This document shows positions 9,306 to 16,517 of a stretch of 47,763 nucleotides of DNA, one piece after another. The DNA is from Thermus tenuipuniceus. Lineage in GTDB: Bacteria > Deinococcota > Deinococci > Deinococcales > Thermaceae. Position 1 is the stretch's first letter. Each line of letters begins with the position of its first letter. The notes under the pieces were generated by a model that worked only from the letters and a program-made list of their open reading frames with translations, was not told where the DNA came from and did not search any database. The translations under genes were made by a program, and so were the position numbers. The stretch covers positions 1 to 47,763 of the forward strand of contig NZ_KZ672958.1 in assembly GCF_002964845.1 (NCBI RefSeq). Reading direction: 5' to 3'.

Positions 9306-9953
9306 ATGGGGCTTCTAGCCCATTTCCTCAAGGGCCCCCACCCCAAGACCACCCTGCTCCTTACCCGGGCGGGGCCGGTGGAAAACCCGGGACACGTCCT
9401 TTACAGCCATCCGGGCCTTCCCCTTGCGGAACCGGGCAGGCAGGCCCTTCGCCTTCTGGCCAGGCTGGCCTTGCGCTACCCCGTGGCCTGGGTCTACGCC
9501 CCCGACAGCCTGGCCGAGGCTGAGGCGGCCGGGCTTCTTGCGGAAGCCCTCGGGGTGCCTTTTACCCTCCTCCCGGAACTGAGGGAACGAAGCTGGGGGA
9601 GATGGGAAGGGCTGAGCTTCGCCGAGGTAAGGGAGCGGTATCCCCAGGAAGTGGCCGCCTGGCTCGAGGACGAGGCGGGCTTTGCCCCCCCGGGTGGGGA
9701 AAGCTTGAGGAAGGCCTGGGAAAGAGGGCGGGAAGCGATCAGGACCCTCCTTGGAAAGCATCAAGGCCAGGCGCTGTTGGTGGTGGGGAACTGCACCTTA
9801 AACCGCGCCGCCTTGAGCTTAGCCCTGCCCCTTCCCGTGGAAGAAGGCCTCAGGGTGGAGCAGGACTATGCCCGGCTTTCCGTGGCGGAGTTCTACGGCG
9901 AGGAAGGAGTGGTGAAGGCCCTCAACCTGGGTCAGCTTGAGGAACAAGCTTGA
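9306..9953 (+). CDS. histidine phosphatase superfamily protein lacking the catalytic histidines
   Basis: 215 residues with the layout of a phosphoglycerate-mutase-like histidine phosphatase, but the catalytic residues are missing. The RHG motif that carries the phosphorylated His reads RAG at 21-23. The second motif, usually VSHGG, reads VGNCT at 160-164. The Arg of the SPLxRA block is absent in YAPDSLAEA (64-72). The acidic block ELRERSWGRWEGLSFAEV (91-108) and GGESL are kept, so the fold is probably intact. It is either a pseudoenzyme, perhaps a binding or scaffold protein, or has changed chemistry. It is divergent from the lipid kinase with a shared promoter region. Confidence 0.8.
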   Translation: MGLLAHFLKGPHPKTTLLLTRAGPVENPGHVLYSHPGLPLAEPGRQALRLLARLALRYPVAWVYAPDSLAEAEAAGLLAEALGVPFTLLPELRERSWGRWEGLSFAEVRERYPQEVAAWLEDEAGFAPPGGESLRKAWERGREAIRTLLGKHQGQALLVVGNCTLNRAALSLALPLPVEEGLRVEQDYARLSVAEFYGEEGVVKALNLGQLEEQA

Positions 9954-9988
9954 CATTTGTCCCTGGCTCCGTCCCGGGCAACGGGGAG

Positions 9989-9994
9989 TAGACT
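9989..9994 (+). promoter_or_regulatory. -10 element of the GNAT gene
   Basis: TAGACT, 6 bases before the ATG at 10001. A perfect TTGACA at 9950-9955 is 33 bases upstream, too far to be its -35. Confidence 0.5.
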
Positions 9995-10000
9995 AGAAGC

Positions 10001-10855
10001 ATGATCCGGCCCGTGGCCCGCCAGGACCTTCCCGGGCTCTTAAAGCTCCTCCGCTGGATGGACGAAAGCCCCAAGCGGGGGGTCTTGGCCCCGGAGGCCC
10101 GGGACCTCGAGGGCCTGGCCGAGGAGCTGGAGGACGGCCTGGTCCTCTTGCGGGATGGGGAGGTGGCGGGGTACGTGGGCCTTTATGCCTTTTGGGATGG
10201 AGCGGCCCTCGAGGGGCCCCTGGCCTACCGGGAGGAGGACCTTTTCCCCCTTCTCCATGCCGCGGAAAAGCGGGCCAGTGAGCTTCACCTGGACCGGCTT
10301 TACGCCTTCCCCCGGGAGGAAAACCACACCCTGCGCCAGGTGCTGGAGGAGGACGACTTCGGCCTTTTGCACCTCACCTACTTCTTCGTAAAAAACCCGG
10401 AGGGCCTGGACTACCCATCCCCTGAGGGCGTGGTCATCCGAAGGGGTTTCCCGGGCCCCGGGGCTTACCGGGAGCTTTACCGGGAAAGCGAGGAGGGTTG
10501 GGCCCTGCGCCTCAAATGGACGGACGAGGAGCTTTGGGAACACTTCCAGGATCCCCATGTCCGCCTCCTGGTGGCCTACCGGGGGGACGAACCCGTGGGC
10601 CTGGCCGAGGTGGAGCTGGAGGACCATGAGGCCAGCGTGGCCTATATCGGCGTGGTGCCCAAGGCCCGGGGCCAGGGCATCGGGCGGGCCCTCTTGGCGG
10701 AAGCGGCGAAGCTGGCGCAGAAGAAGGGTGCCACCCTCCTGAGGGTCCGGGCCCACGACCACGAGACCGGGGCCCTGGAGCTTTACCGGGCCTTGGGCTT
10801 CAGCCTCGAGGAGGCGGTGGCCACCTACGCCAAGGAGCTCAGGGCCAGGCGGTAG
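10001..10855 (+). CDS. tandem GNAT-type N-acetyltransferase
   Basis: 284 residues with two GNAT-like halves. The N-terminal half (about 1-135) is degenerate. The C-terminal half (about 143-284) has the acetyl-CoA motif VAYIGVVPKARGQGIGRALL, with R/Q-x-x-G-x-G/A at ARGQGIGRA, followed by LELYRALGF. The two-domain layout resembles mycothiol-synthase-like GNATs, but nothing suggests mycothiol here and the acceptor is unknown. The 3' end overlaps the convergent HDAC-like gene by 31 bases. Confidence 0.85.
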   Translation: MIRPVARQDLPGLLKLLRWMDESPKRGVLAPEARDLEGLAEELEDGLVLLRDGEVAGYVGLYAFWDGAALEGPLAYREEDLFPLLHAAEKRASELHLDRLYAFPREENHTLRQVLEEDDFGLLHLTYFFVKNPEGLDYPSPEGVVIRRGFPGPGAYRELYRESEEGWALRLKWTDEELWEHFQDPHVRLLVAYRGDEPVGLAEVELEDHEASVAYIGVVPKARGQGIGRALLAEAAKLAQKKGATLLRVRAHDHETGALELYRALGFSLEEAVATYAKELRARR

Positions 10856-11724
10856 GTCCCCGCATGGGCCTCCACCGTGAGCCGGGGGTCGCGGTTGTAC
10901 CCCCCGCCCATCACCACCACCAGGGGTACCCCCAAGGCCTTTACCATGCGAAAAACCCGTTCGTCCCGCTTCCGGACCCCCTCGAGGCTCAGGCCCAGGC
11001 GGCCAAACCGGTCCCCCTTTAGCACGTCCACCCCGGCGTTGTAGAAGACCAGCCCGGGCCGGAAAGCCTGGGCTATTTCCAACGCTTCATCCAGGGCGTA
11101 GAGGTAGACCTCATCCCCCACGCCGTCGGGAAGCCCCACATCCAGGTCGCTCCTCTCCTTCCTTAAGGGGTAGTTCCGCTCCCCGTGGAGGGAAAGGGTG
11201 AAAACGGTGGGATCTTCCTGGAAAAAGACCGCGGTGCCGTTGCCCTGATGGGCGTCCAGATCCACCACCAAAACCCGGCCCCCAAAACCCTCCCGCCTGA
11301 GCCAAGCCACGGCCACCGCCACATCGTTGAAAAGGCTATACCCCTCGGCCCGGTCGGGAAAGGCATGGTGGGTGCCCCCGGAAAGGTTGAGGCCTAAGCC
11401 CAGCTCCAGGGCATCCCTGGCCGCGGCCAGGGTTCCCCCCGCGGCAAAGAGGGCACGCCTGAGGAGGCTTGGACTAAAGGGTAGGCCCAGGCGCAAGGAC
11501 TCCTGGCGAGAAAGCCCCTCGGTGAAAAGCCTTTCCACATACTCCGGGCGGTGGGCCAGATGAAGGGCTTCCCGGGGCACTTCGGGGGCAGGCAAGATGG
11601 GAAGGAGTTGTTTCAAGGCCTCCGCCACCCCCGGGTACTTGTAGAGGGGGAAGGGATGGCCCTGAGGGAGGTCCACCTTTAGGTGGGCGGTGGTATAGGC
11701 CCACACGCCTCCATCATGCCCCAT
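10825..11724 (-). CDS. histone deacetylase family protein (AcuC-like)
   Basis: About 299 residues of the arginase/deacetylase fold, a zinc amidohydrolase family acting on acetylated lysines, polyamines or acetoin-related targets. Motifs: the family N terminus AHLKVDLPQGHPFPLYKYPG, LSGGTHHAFPDRAEGYSLFNDVAVA with the His-His charge relay, VVDLDAHQGNGTA with zinc ligands Asp and His, SLHGERNYP, and YNAGVDVLKGDRFGRL with the third ligand. MGGGYN closes the active site. I start at ATG 11724; a GTG at 11706 and an ATG at 11745 are alternatives. It overlaps the trmL end by about 11 bases, so trmL and this gene are probably one transcript. Confidence 0.87.
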   Translation of the reverse strand: MGHDGGVWAYTTAHLKVDLPQGHPFPLYKYPGVAEALKQLLPILPAPEVPREALHLAHRPEYVERLFTEGLSRQESLRLGLPFSPSLLRRALFAAGGTLAAARDALELGLGLNLSGGTHHAFPDRAEGYSLFNDVAVAVAWLRREGFGGRVLVVDLDAHQGNGTAVFFQEDPTVFTLSLHGERNYPLRKERSDLDVGLPDGVGDEVYLYALDEALEIAQAFRPGLVFYNAGVDVLKGDRFGRLGLSLEGVRKRDERVFRMVKALGVPLVVVMGGGYNRDPRLTVEAHAGTYRLALSSLA

Positions 11725-12163
11725 GAAGCTGCCGGTAGGCCTCATAGGCCGCCACCCCCACGGCCACCGCCAGGTTCAAGGAGCGCACCGGCCCCGGCAT
11801 GGGGATGTACACCCCGGGGAAAAGAGCCAGGACCTCCGGGGGAAGCCCCCGGGTTTCGGGGCCAAAGAGGAGGTGGTCCCCGGGCTGGAAGCTCACCCTA
11901 TAGAGGCAGGTATCCCCCCGGGCGCTAAAGGCCCAGACCCGGGCGCCCGGGGGCAGGCTCTGCCAGAAGGCCTCCCAGGTATCGTGGAGGCGCAGGTCCA
12001 CGTGGGGCCAGTAGTCCAGGCCTGCCCGTTTAAGCCGGGGACCGCTCAGGCGGAAACCCAAGGGGCGGATAAGGTGCAAGGGCCAGCCCAAGGCAGCGGC
12101 GGTGCGGGCGATGTTCCCGGTATTCTGTGGGATCTCCGGCTGGAAAAGGACCAGGTGGAGCAT
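11714..12163 (-). CDS. trmL: tRNA (cytidine/uridine-34-2'-O)-methyltransferase TrmL
   Basis: A 149-residue SPOUT methyltransferase with the SAM-binding trefoil knot. It methylates the wobble ribose of tRNA-Leu in characterised species. Motifs: LFQPEIPQNTGNIARTAAALG at the N terminus, LIRPLGF, the knot segments LLFGPETRGLP and IPMPGPVRSLNLAVAVGVAAYEA. This is the compact TrmL length, without an extra RNA-binding domain. The gene lies 3 bases after the AlbA_2-domain gene and overlaps the HDAC-like gene downstream. Confidence 0.93.
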   Translation of the reverse strand: MLHLVLFQPEIPQNTGNIARTAAALGWPLHLIRPLGFRLSGPRLKRAGLDYWPHVDLRLHDTWEAFWQSLPPGARVWAFSARGDTCLYRVSFQPGDHLLFGPETRGLPPEVLALFPGVYIPMPGPVRSLNLAVAVGVAAYEAYRQLHGA

Positions 12164-12166
12164 GGC

Positions 12167-13714
12167 CTAGACCCGCCTCCGGTAACGGGTAGCGGTTCCC
12201 CGGCCTGTCCGCTCCACCTTGCCTTCCCGGATAAGCCGGTTCAACAAGGCTAGGGTTGCCCTGGGGGTAAGCCCCAGCTGGGCTTCCACCTCCCGCCGGG
12301 AAAGGGGATCGGCCAGGAGGCCCAAGGCCCTTTCCCCCAAGGGATCGCGCCGCACCAGGTAGTACCTTCCCCCTTCCTTGCGCAAAAGGCCCATGCGCTC
12401 CATCCGGGTGAGGACCTTGCGGGTCGCCTCTAGAGGAAGCTGGAGGGCGCGGGCCAGCTCCTCAAAGGCGGCCTCCCCCACCCTCCGCAGGTGGCCCACG
12501 GCGATGAGGTGGTCCAGGCTGAAGCCACCCAGGCGCTCCTGGGCCTCGGCCAGCTCCCGCACGAAGGCCTCGTCCAGCTCCGGGTTGTAGAGGACCAGGG
12601 TGAGGGCCTCGGGGAAAAGGCGGTACTCCGGGGGCTCCTTGCCGTACTTGAGGAGGAGGCGGTACATCTTGTCCACCCCGCTTCCCGCCCGCTCCACGTA
12701 GCCCAGGCGGTAGAGGGCCTCGGCCAGACGGGGATTCCGCCTCTTGGGGGGATGGCGGAGGACGTTCTCCGGGGTGATGCCCGGGGGGAAGCCGCCGGGG
12801 TTGGAAACCTCCAGGCGATCCGGGTAGTGGTGCACCTGGATGGCATCCGGGCTTTGCCAGTCCCGGTGGACCAGGGCGTTTAGGAGGGCCTCCCGGTAGA
12901 CCTCCTGGTCAAAGTCCCAGACCTCGAGGCGAAACAGGCCCACCGTGAGGTAGCGAACCCGGTTCCTGGCCTGGATCAGGTCCCTAAGCCTTTCCAAGAG
13001 GGCGGGGATGGAGCGCAGGATGTCCTCCCTGAAGGCGTAACCTTCCGGGTCCACGCCGGCCTCGTGATAGTAGTAGCTTACCTCCGCCTGGGGAAGAAGC
13101 CGCTTCAGGGCCAAGGGGGTTCCCGCCAGAAGGAGGCCCGCCACCGTGGGCTTGTCCTGTCCCTCCACTCGCTCCAAAAGTCCCAGGGCGAAGAGGAGTT
13201 CCAGGTCCGGCAAGGCCGCCAGGTTGCTCCCCCGCTCCTCCAGGATGCGCCTAAGGCGCAGAACCTCCACCGGGTCCAGGTCGGAAAGGCTGGCCGCCGG
13301 CAGCACCTGAGCGGTGAAGTCGGGCTCCGGCAGGGCCTGGCCCATCCTCAGCTCCGTGAGCCTTTTGCCGTCCCAAAAGGGCACCCTCCCCGCCCCCACG
13401 GCGATGGCCGCCGGGCTCTGCGGTACATGAAGGGCTAAAACCCGGCCCATAGGCCCCTCGATCACCTCCACATAGGGCAGGAGAAGCCCCTGGGTGAGTT
13501 GGAAAAGGGCATGGGTGATCTGCAAGGGATGGATCTCCGAGGCTCCCACCACCCGCCCCTCCCCATCCATCCCCAGGAAGAGGATCCCACCCCGGTGGTT
13601 GGCTAGACCTGCGGCGTAGCGGGCCAGCTCCTCCGGGGAAAGGTCCGGGGGCAGGAAGAGGGTGCGCTCGTCCTGTCCCAAAGAAAGCCGCTCCAGGAGT
13701 TCTTCCCACGTCAC
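12167..13714 (-). CDS. AlbA_2 / ATP-binding domain transcriptional regulator
   Basis: About 515 residues. An N-terminal AlbA_2 (Schlafen/divergent AAA_4) domain shows ANHRGGILFLGMDGEGRVVG (about 38-57). A GHKL-like ATP-binding region follows with EALLNALVHRDW, LEVSNPGGFPPGITPENVL, RNPRLAEALYRLGYVERAGSGV. Two winged-helix-like segments close the protein, ending in NRLIREGKVERTGRGTATRY. The family is usually described as putative DNA- or RNA-binding regulators and has no firm role. I start at GTG 13714, which has TAAACT 7 bases upstream. A TTG at 13768 would add 18 residues unlike the domain. It is divergent from amtB. Confidence 0.8.
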   Translation of the reverse strand: MTWEELLERLSLGQDERTLFLPPDLSPEELARYAAGLANHRGGILFLGMDGEGRVVGASEIHPLQITHALFQLTQGLLLPYVEVIEGPMGRVLALHVPQSPAAIAVGAGRVPFWDGKRLTELRMGQALPEPDFTAQVLPAASLSDLDPVEVLRLRRILEERGSNLAALPDLELLFALGLLERVEGQDKPTVAGLLLAGTPLALKRLLPQAEVSYYYHEAGVDPEGYAFREDILRSIPALLERLRDLIQARNRVRYLTVGLFRLEVWDFDQEVYREALLNALVHRDWQSPDAIQVHHYPDRLEVSNPGGFPPGITPENVLRHPPKRRNPRLAEALYRLGYVERAGSGVDKMYRLLLKYGKEPPEYRLFPEALTLVLYNPELDEAFVRELAEAQERLGGFSLDHLIAVGHLRRVGEAAFEELARALQLPLEATRKVLTRMERMGLLRKEGGRYYLVRRDPLGERALGLLADPLSRREVEAQLGLTPRATLALLNRLIREGKVERTGRGTATRYRRRV

Positions 13715-13721
13715 GGGCCTC

Positions 13722-13727
13722 AGTTTA
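13722..13727 (-). promoter_or_regulatory. -10 element of the AlbA_2 regulator gene
   Basis: TAAACT on the minus strand, 7 bases before the GTG at 13714. It supports that start over the TTG at 13768. Confidence 0.4.
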
Positions 13728-13759
13728 AGGGGAGAGGCCCGGTGTCGACCGGGATGGAT

Positions 13760-13799
13760 TGTGCGCAATGCTGTGCGATCTTATGTGCACATCTGTACA
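13760..13799 (+). repeat. short direct repeats TGTGCR, about one per 12 bases
   Basis: TGTGCG at 13760 and 13772 and TGTGCA at 13784 are spaced by 12 bases, and a weaker TGTACA follows at 13794. The third copy lies in the palindrome ATGTGCACAT (13783-13792). The region is AT-richer than its surroundings and lies between two divergent genes, so an operator array is plausible. Confidence 0.45.
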
Positions 13800-13851
13800 C
13801 TTTAGGGCCGACAGTATGCGATATAAATACGGCTATTTGCGTTGCATGCTC

Positions 13852-13888
13852 CAAAAGCTTTTGCTAAGTGTCAAGCTATTGCTTGACA
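13852..13888. promoter_or_regulatory. palindromes overlapping the amtB -35
   Basis: A perfect inverted repeat, TGTCAAGC (13869-13876) with GCTTGACA (13881-13888) across 4 bases, fully contains the amtB -35. A separate 12-bp palindrome, CAAAAGCTTTTG, lies at 13852-13863. A dimeric regulator bound at the first would block or reposition RNA polymerase. Confidence 0.55.
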
Positions 13889-13911
13889 TTATGCACACCC
13901 GGTGCTACCCT
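13883..13911 (+). promoter_or_regulatory. sigma-A promoter of amtB-glnK
   Basis: TTGACA (13883-13888), a 17-base spacer and TACCCT (13906-13911). Transcription would begin near 13918, leaving a short leader with the Shine-Dalgarno sequence AAGGGGGTGA (13919-13928). Confidence 0.75.
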
Positions 13912-13934
13912 CAGCCCTAAGGGGGTGACGGACC

Positions 13935-15263
13935 ATGCGGAAAACCCTTTTTACAGTGGCAAGCGGGCTTTCAGGGCTGGCCTTAGCGGCAGAGGTGGAT
14001 GGAGCCGCCACGGCCTGGATGCTGGTTTCCACGGCCCTGGTCCTCCTCATGACCCCGGCCTTGGCCTTCTTCTACGGCGGGCTGGTGCGGAGCAAAAACG
14101 CCTTAAACACCATGATGATGAGCTTCGCCGCCTTGGGCTTCGTGGGGGTGGGCTGGGCCCTAGTGGGCTACAGCCTGGCCTTCGGCGAAGGGGGGCCGTG
14201 GCTGGGAGGCCTGGGGCACGCCCTGCTGAAGGGAGTGGGCCTCGAGGCCAAGGGGGAGATCCCCCATCTCCTCTTCATGGCCTTCCAGGGCACCTTCGCC
14301 ATCATCACCGCCGCCCTCCTCACGGGGGGCATGGTGGAGAGGATGCGCTTTCCCGCCCTCCTCCTCTTCCTCACCCTGTGGGGCGTCCTGGTCTACGCCC
14401 CTCTGGCTCACTGGGTCTGGGGCGGGGGCTTCTTAGGGGCTTTGGGCGCCCTGGATTTCGCCGGGGGCACGGTGGTGCACATCAACGCCGGCGTGGCCGC
14501 CCTGGTGGGAGCCCTGGTGCTGGGGGCCCGGAAGGACTACGGCCGCCAGGCCATCCTTCCCCATAACGTCCCCTTCGTGCTCTTAGGAGCGGCGCTTCTT
14601 TGGTTCGGTTGGTTCGGGTTCAACGGGGGAAGCGCCTTAGGCTCTGGCGCCCTGGCCGGCCTGGCCTTCGTGAACACCCTGCTGGCCCCAGCAGCCACCC
14701 TGGTGGCCTGGGCCCTTCTGGACCTCCTGCGCACCGGCAAGGTCACGGCGGTGGGCCTAGCCACCGCCATCGTGGTAGGCCTGGTGGCCATCACCCCGGC
14801 GGCGGGGTTCGTATCCCCCCTTTCCGCCTTGGTGCTGGGGGCGGTGAGCGCCCTCCCCAGCTACTTCTTCCTCCTTTGGCGGCCTAGGACCCGGTTGGAC
14901 GACTCCCTGGACGTCTTCGGCGCCCACGGGATCGCCGGTATTACCGGGGCTCTCCTCACCGGCCTCCTGGCGGAAAAGGCCTGGAACGGGGTGGCGGACG
15001 GCCTTCTTTTCGGTAACCCAGGGCAGCTCGCCATCCAGGCCCTGGCGGTGGGGATAGCGGTGGCCTACTCCGCCTTTGGCACCTTCCTCCTCCTGAAGCT
15101 GGTGGGCCTCCTCACCCCCTTGCGGGCCAGCCCCCAGGAGGAAGGGCTGGGCTTGGACGTGACCCAGCACGGGGAGGAAGCCTACGTGGAAGGCGAGGGA
15201 GCCATCCTGGTGCTCTCCGAGGCCACCCCCCCTGCCCTCAAGCCCGCTGGAGGTAAGGCATGA
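13935..15263 (+). CDS. amtB: ammonium transporter AmtB
   Basis: Trimeric membrane ammonium channel/transporter. 442 residues: a probable signal peptide (about 1-19), 11 hydrophobic helices, and a C-terminal cytoplasmic tail with GLDVTQHGEEAY that contacts P-II. The twin pore histidines sit in GGTVVHINAGVAALVGALVLG and SLDVFGAHGIAGITGALLTG. Other family blocks are FFYGGLVRSKNALNTMMMS, FAIITAALLTGGMVERMRF and WFGFNGGSALGSG. The start is ATG 13935, 6 bases after AAGGGGGTGA. It overlaps glnK by 4 bases, the usual amtB-glnK pairing. The palindromic upstream region suggests nitrogen-responsive control, but no regulator is identified. Confidence 0.96.
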   Translation: MRKTLFTVASGLSGLALAAEVDGAATAWMLVSTALVLLMTPALAFFYGGLVRSKNALNTMMMSFAALGFVGVGWALVGYSLAFGEGGPWLGGLGHALLKGVGLEAKGEIPHLLFMAFQGTFAIITAALLTGGMVERMRFPALLLFLTLWGVLVYAPLAHWVWGGGFLGALGALDFAGGTVVHINAGVAALVGALVLGARKDYGRQAILPHNVPFVLLGAALLWFGWFGFNGGSALGSGALAGLAFVNTLLAPAATLVAWALLDLLRTGKVTAVGLATAIVVGLVAITPAAGFVSPLSALVLGAVSALPSYFFLLWRPRTRLDDSLDVFGAHGIAGITGALLTGLLAEKAWNGVADGLLFGNPGQLAIQALAVGIAVAYSAFGTFLLLKLVGLLTPLRASPQEEGLGLDVTQHGEEAYVEGEGAILVLSEATPPALKPAGGKA

Positions 15264-15610
15264 AGCTCATCGTGGCCATCATCCGGCCGGAGAAGCTACA
15301 GGACGTGCTGGAAGCCCTCTTCAAGGCGGAGGTGCGGGGGCTATCCATCAGCAGGATCCAGGGGCACGGGGGGGAGACGGAGAGGGTGGAAACCTACCGG
15401 GGCACCACGGTGAAGATGGAGCTCCACGAGAAGGTGCGCCTGGAAATCGGGGTGTCCGAGCCCTTTGTAAGGCCCACGGTGGAGGCCATCCTCAAGGCCG
15501 CCCGCACCGGGGAGGTAGGGGACGGGAAGGTCTTCGTCTTGCCGGTGGAAAAGGTCTACCGCATCCGCACCGGGGAGGAAGACGAAGCGGCCGTGACCCC
15601 GGTACAATAG
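15260..15610 (+). CDS. glnK: nitrogen regulatory protein P-II (GlnK)
   Basis: A 116-residue trimeric signal protein that senses ATP/ADP and 2-oxoglutarate and blocks AmtB under nitrogen excess. The family start MKLIVAIIRPEKLQDVLEAL and the nucleotide loop TGEVGDGKVFVLPVEKVYRIRTGE are clear. In the T-loop the family's Tyr46 is present (ETYRG), but position 51, the Tyr uridylylated in enterobacteria, is Val. Covalent uridylylation there is therefore not possible, and no glnD is in the window. ATG 15260 overlaps the amtB stop (ATGA). Confidence 0.96.
   Translation: MKLIVAIIRPEKLQDVLEALFKAEVRGLSISRIQGHGGETERVETYRGTTVKMELHEKVRLEIGVSEPFVRPTVEAILKAARTGEVGDGKVFVLPVEKVYRIRTGEEDEAAVTPVQ
15603..15608 (+). 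promoter_or_regulatory. -10 element of hrcA
   Basis: TACAAT overlaps the glnK stop codon and lies 6 bases before the GTG start at 15615. Confidence 0.5.
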
Positions 15611-15614
15611 GGGT

Positions 15615-16517
15615 GTGACGGCAAGGCAACGGGCCATCCTTCACCTCCTGGTGGAGGAGTACATCAAGACCAAAGCCCCGGTACCCTCGGCGAGGCTTGC
15701 CGAGGGGCTGGGGCTTTCTCCAGCCCTCTGCCGCTACGAGCTCATCGCCCTCGAGGAGATGGGCTACCTGCAGAAGCCCCACGCTTCCGCTGGGCGCGTG
15801 CCCACCCGCCAGGGTTTCCGCCAGTACTCCCTCTCCCTCCTGCCCCCCAAACCCCTCCCCCAGGCCACCCAGGAACGGATCCAGCGGGCCATGGAGGGGG
15901 CCAGGGAGCCCGAGGTCTTCCTGGTGAAGATGGCGGTGGGGCTTTCCGGGTACCCCGCCCTCATGCGGCTCAGACCCAGGACCACCCCGCGGGTGCTCCA
16001 GGTCCACCTCTCCCCCCTCCCCGAGGGCACCTTGGCGGTCTTCGTCCTGGAGGGCGGGCGGGTGAAGGAGGCGAGGCTTCCCCTCGCCCTACCCGTAGAG
16101 CGGCTGAGGCGGGCGGAGGAGGTCCTTTCTGGCCCCTTTACCGCCCTCCCCGAGGCCCCAAAGGGCCTAGAGGAGCTCTTCGTCCACCTGGGAAGGGCCC
16201 TGGCGGCAGGGCTTTCCCTCACCTACCGGGAGGGGCTCTCGGAAGCCCTGAGGGAGCCCGAGGCCAAGGACCGGGGCTTCCTGGAGCGCTTGGTGGACCT
16301 CTATGAGGGCCAAGGGGGGGAGGTCCTCACGCCCCCCGGCCGGGTGGACGTGCGGGTGGGGGAGGTGGAGGGCTTGGCCCAGGTGCAGGCGGGCTTCGCC
16401 AAGGGGGAGTGGCTGGGGGAGCTGGTGCTCCTCGGCCCCATGCGCATGCGCTACCTCGAGGCCTTCTCCGTGGCCTCGAGCCTCAGCCAGGTCTATACTG
16501 GGCAGCATGCGGGTTGA
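15615..16517 (+). CDS. hrcA: heat-inducible transcription repressor HrcA
   Basis: Repressor of chaperone genes through CIRCE operators in other bacteria. 300 residues, somewhat short for the family (about 340). The N-terminal winged helix reads TARQRAILHLLVEEYIKTKAPV, LSPALCRYELIALEEMGYL, KPHASAGRVPTRQGFRQY, all typical of HrcA. The C-terminal end GPMRMRYLEAFSVASSLS matches the family's G-P-x-R-M-x-Y motif. The GTG start has TACAAT 6 bases upstream. No CIRCE-like inverted repeat was seen near this gene, so autoregulation is not supported here. Confidence 0.88.
   Translation: MTARQRAILHLLVEEYIKTKAPVPSARLAEGLGLSPALCRYELIALEEMGYLQKPHASAGRVPTRQGFRQYSLSLLPPKPLPQATQERIQRAMEGAREPEVFLVKMAVGLSGYPALMRLRPRTTPRVLQVHLSPLPEGTLAVFVLEGGRVKEARLPLALPVERLRRAEEVLSGPFTALPEAPKGLEELFVHLGRALAAGLSLTYREGLSEALREPEAKDRGFLERLVDLYEGQGGEVLTPPGRVDVRVGEVEGLAQVQAGFAKGEWLGELVLLGPMRMRYLEAFSVASSLSQVYTGQHAG
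16494..16499 (+). promoter_or_regulatory. -10 element of moaD-moaE, inside hrcA
   Basis: TATACT in the last codons of hrcA, 7 bases before the ATG at 16507. Confidence 0.5.

Noticed and set aside
9950..9994. TTGACA at 9950-9955 as -35 of the GNAT promoter
   Set aside because: The distance to TAGACT is 33 bases, far beyond a sigma-A spacer, and no other -10 is placed correctly.
15260..16517. CIRCE operator near hrcA
   Set aside because: I searched by eye for the 9-9-9 inverted repeat around hrcA and found none; the gene uses a plain -10 box overlapping the glnK stop.
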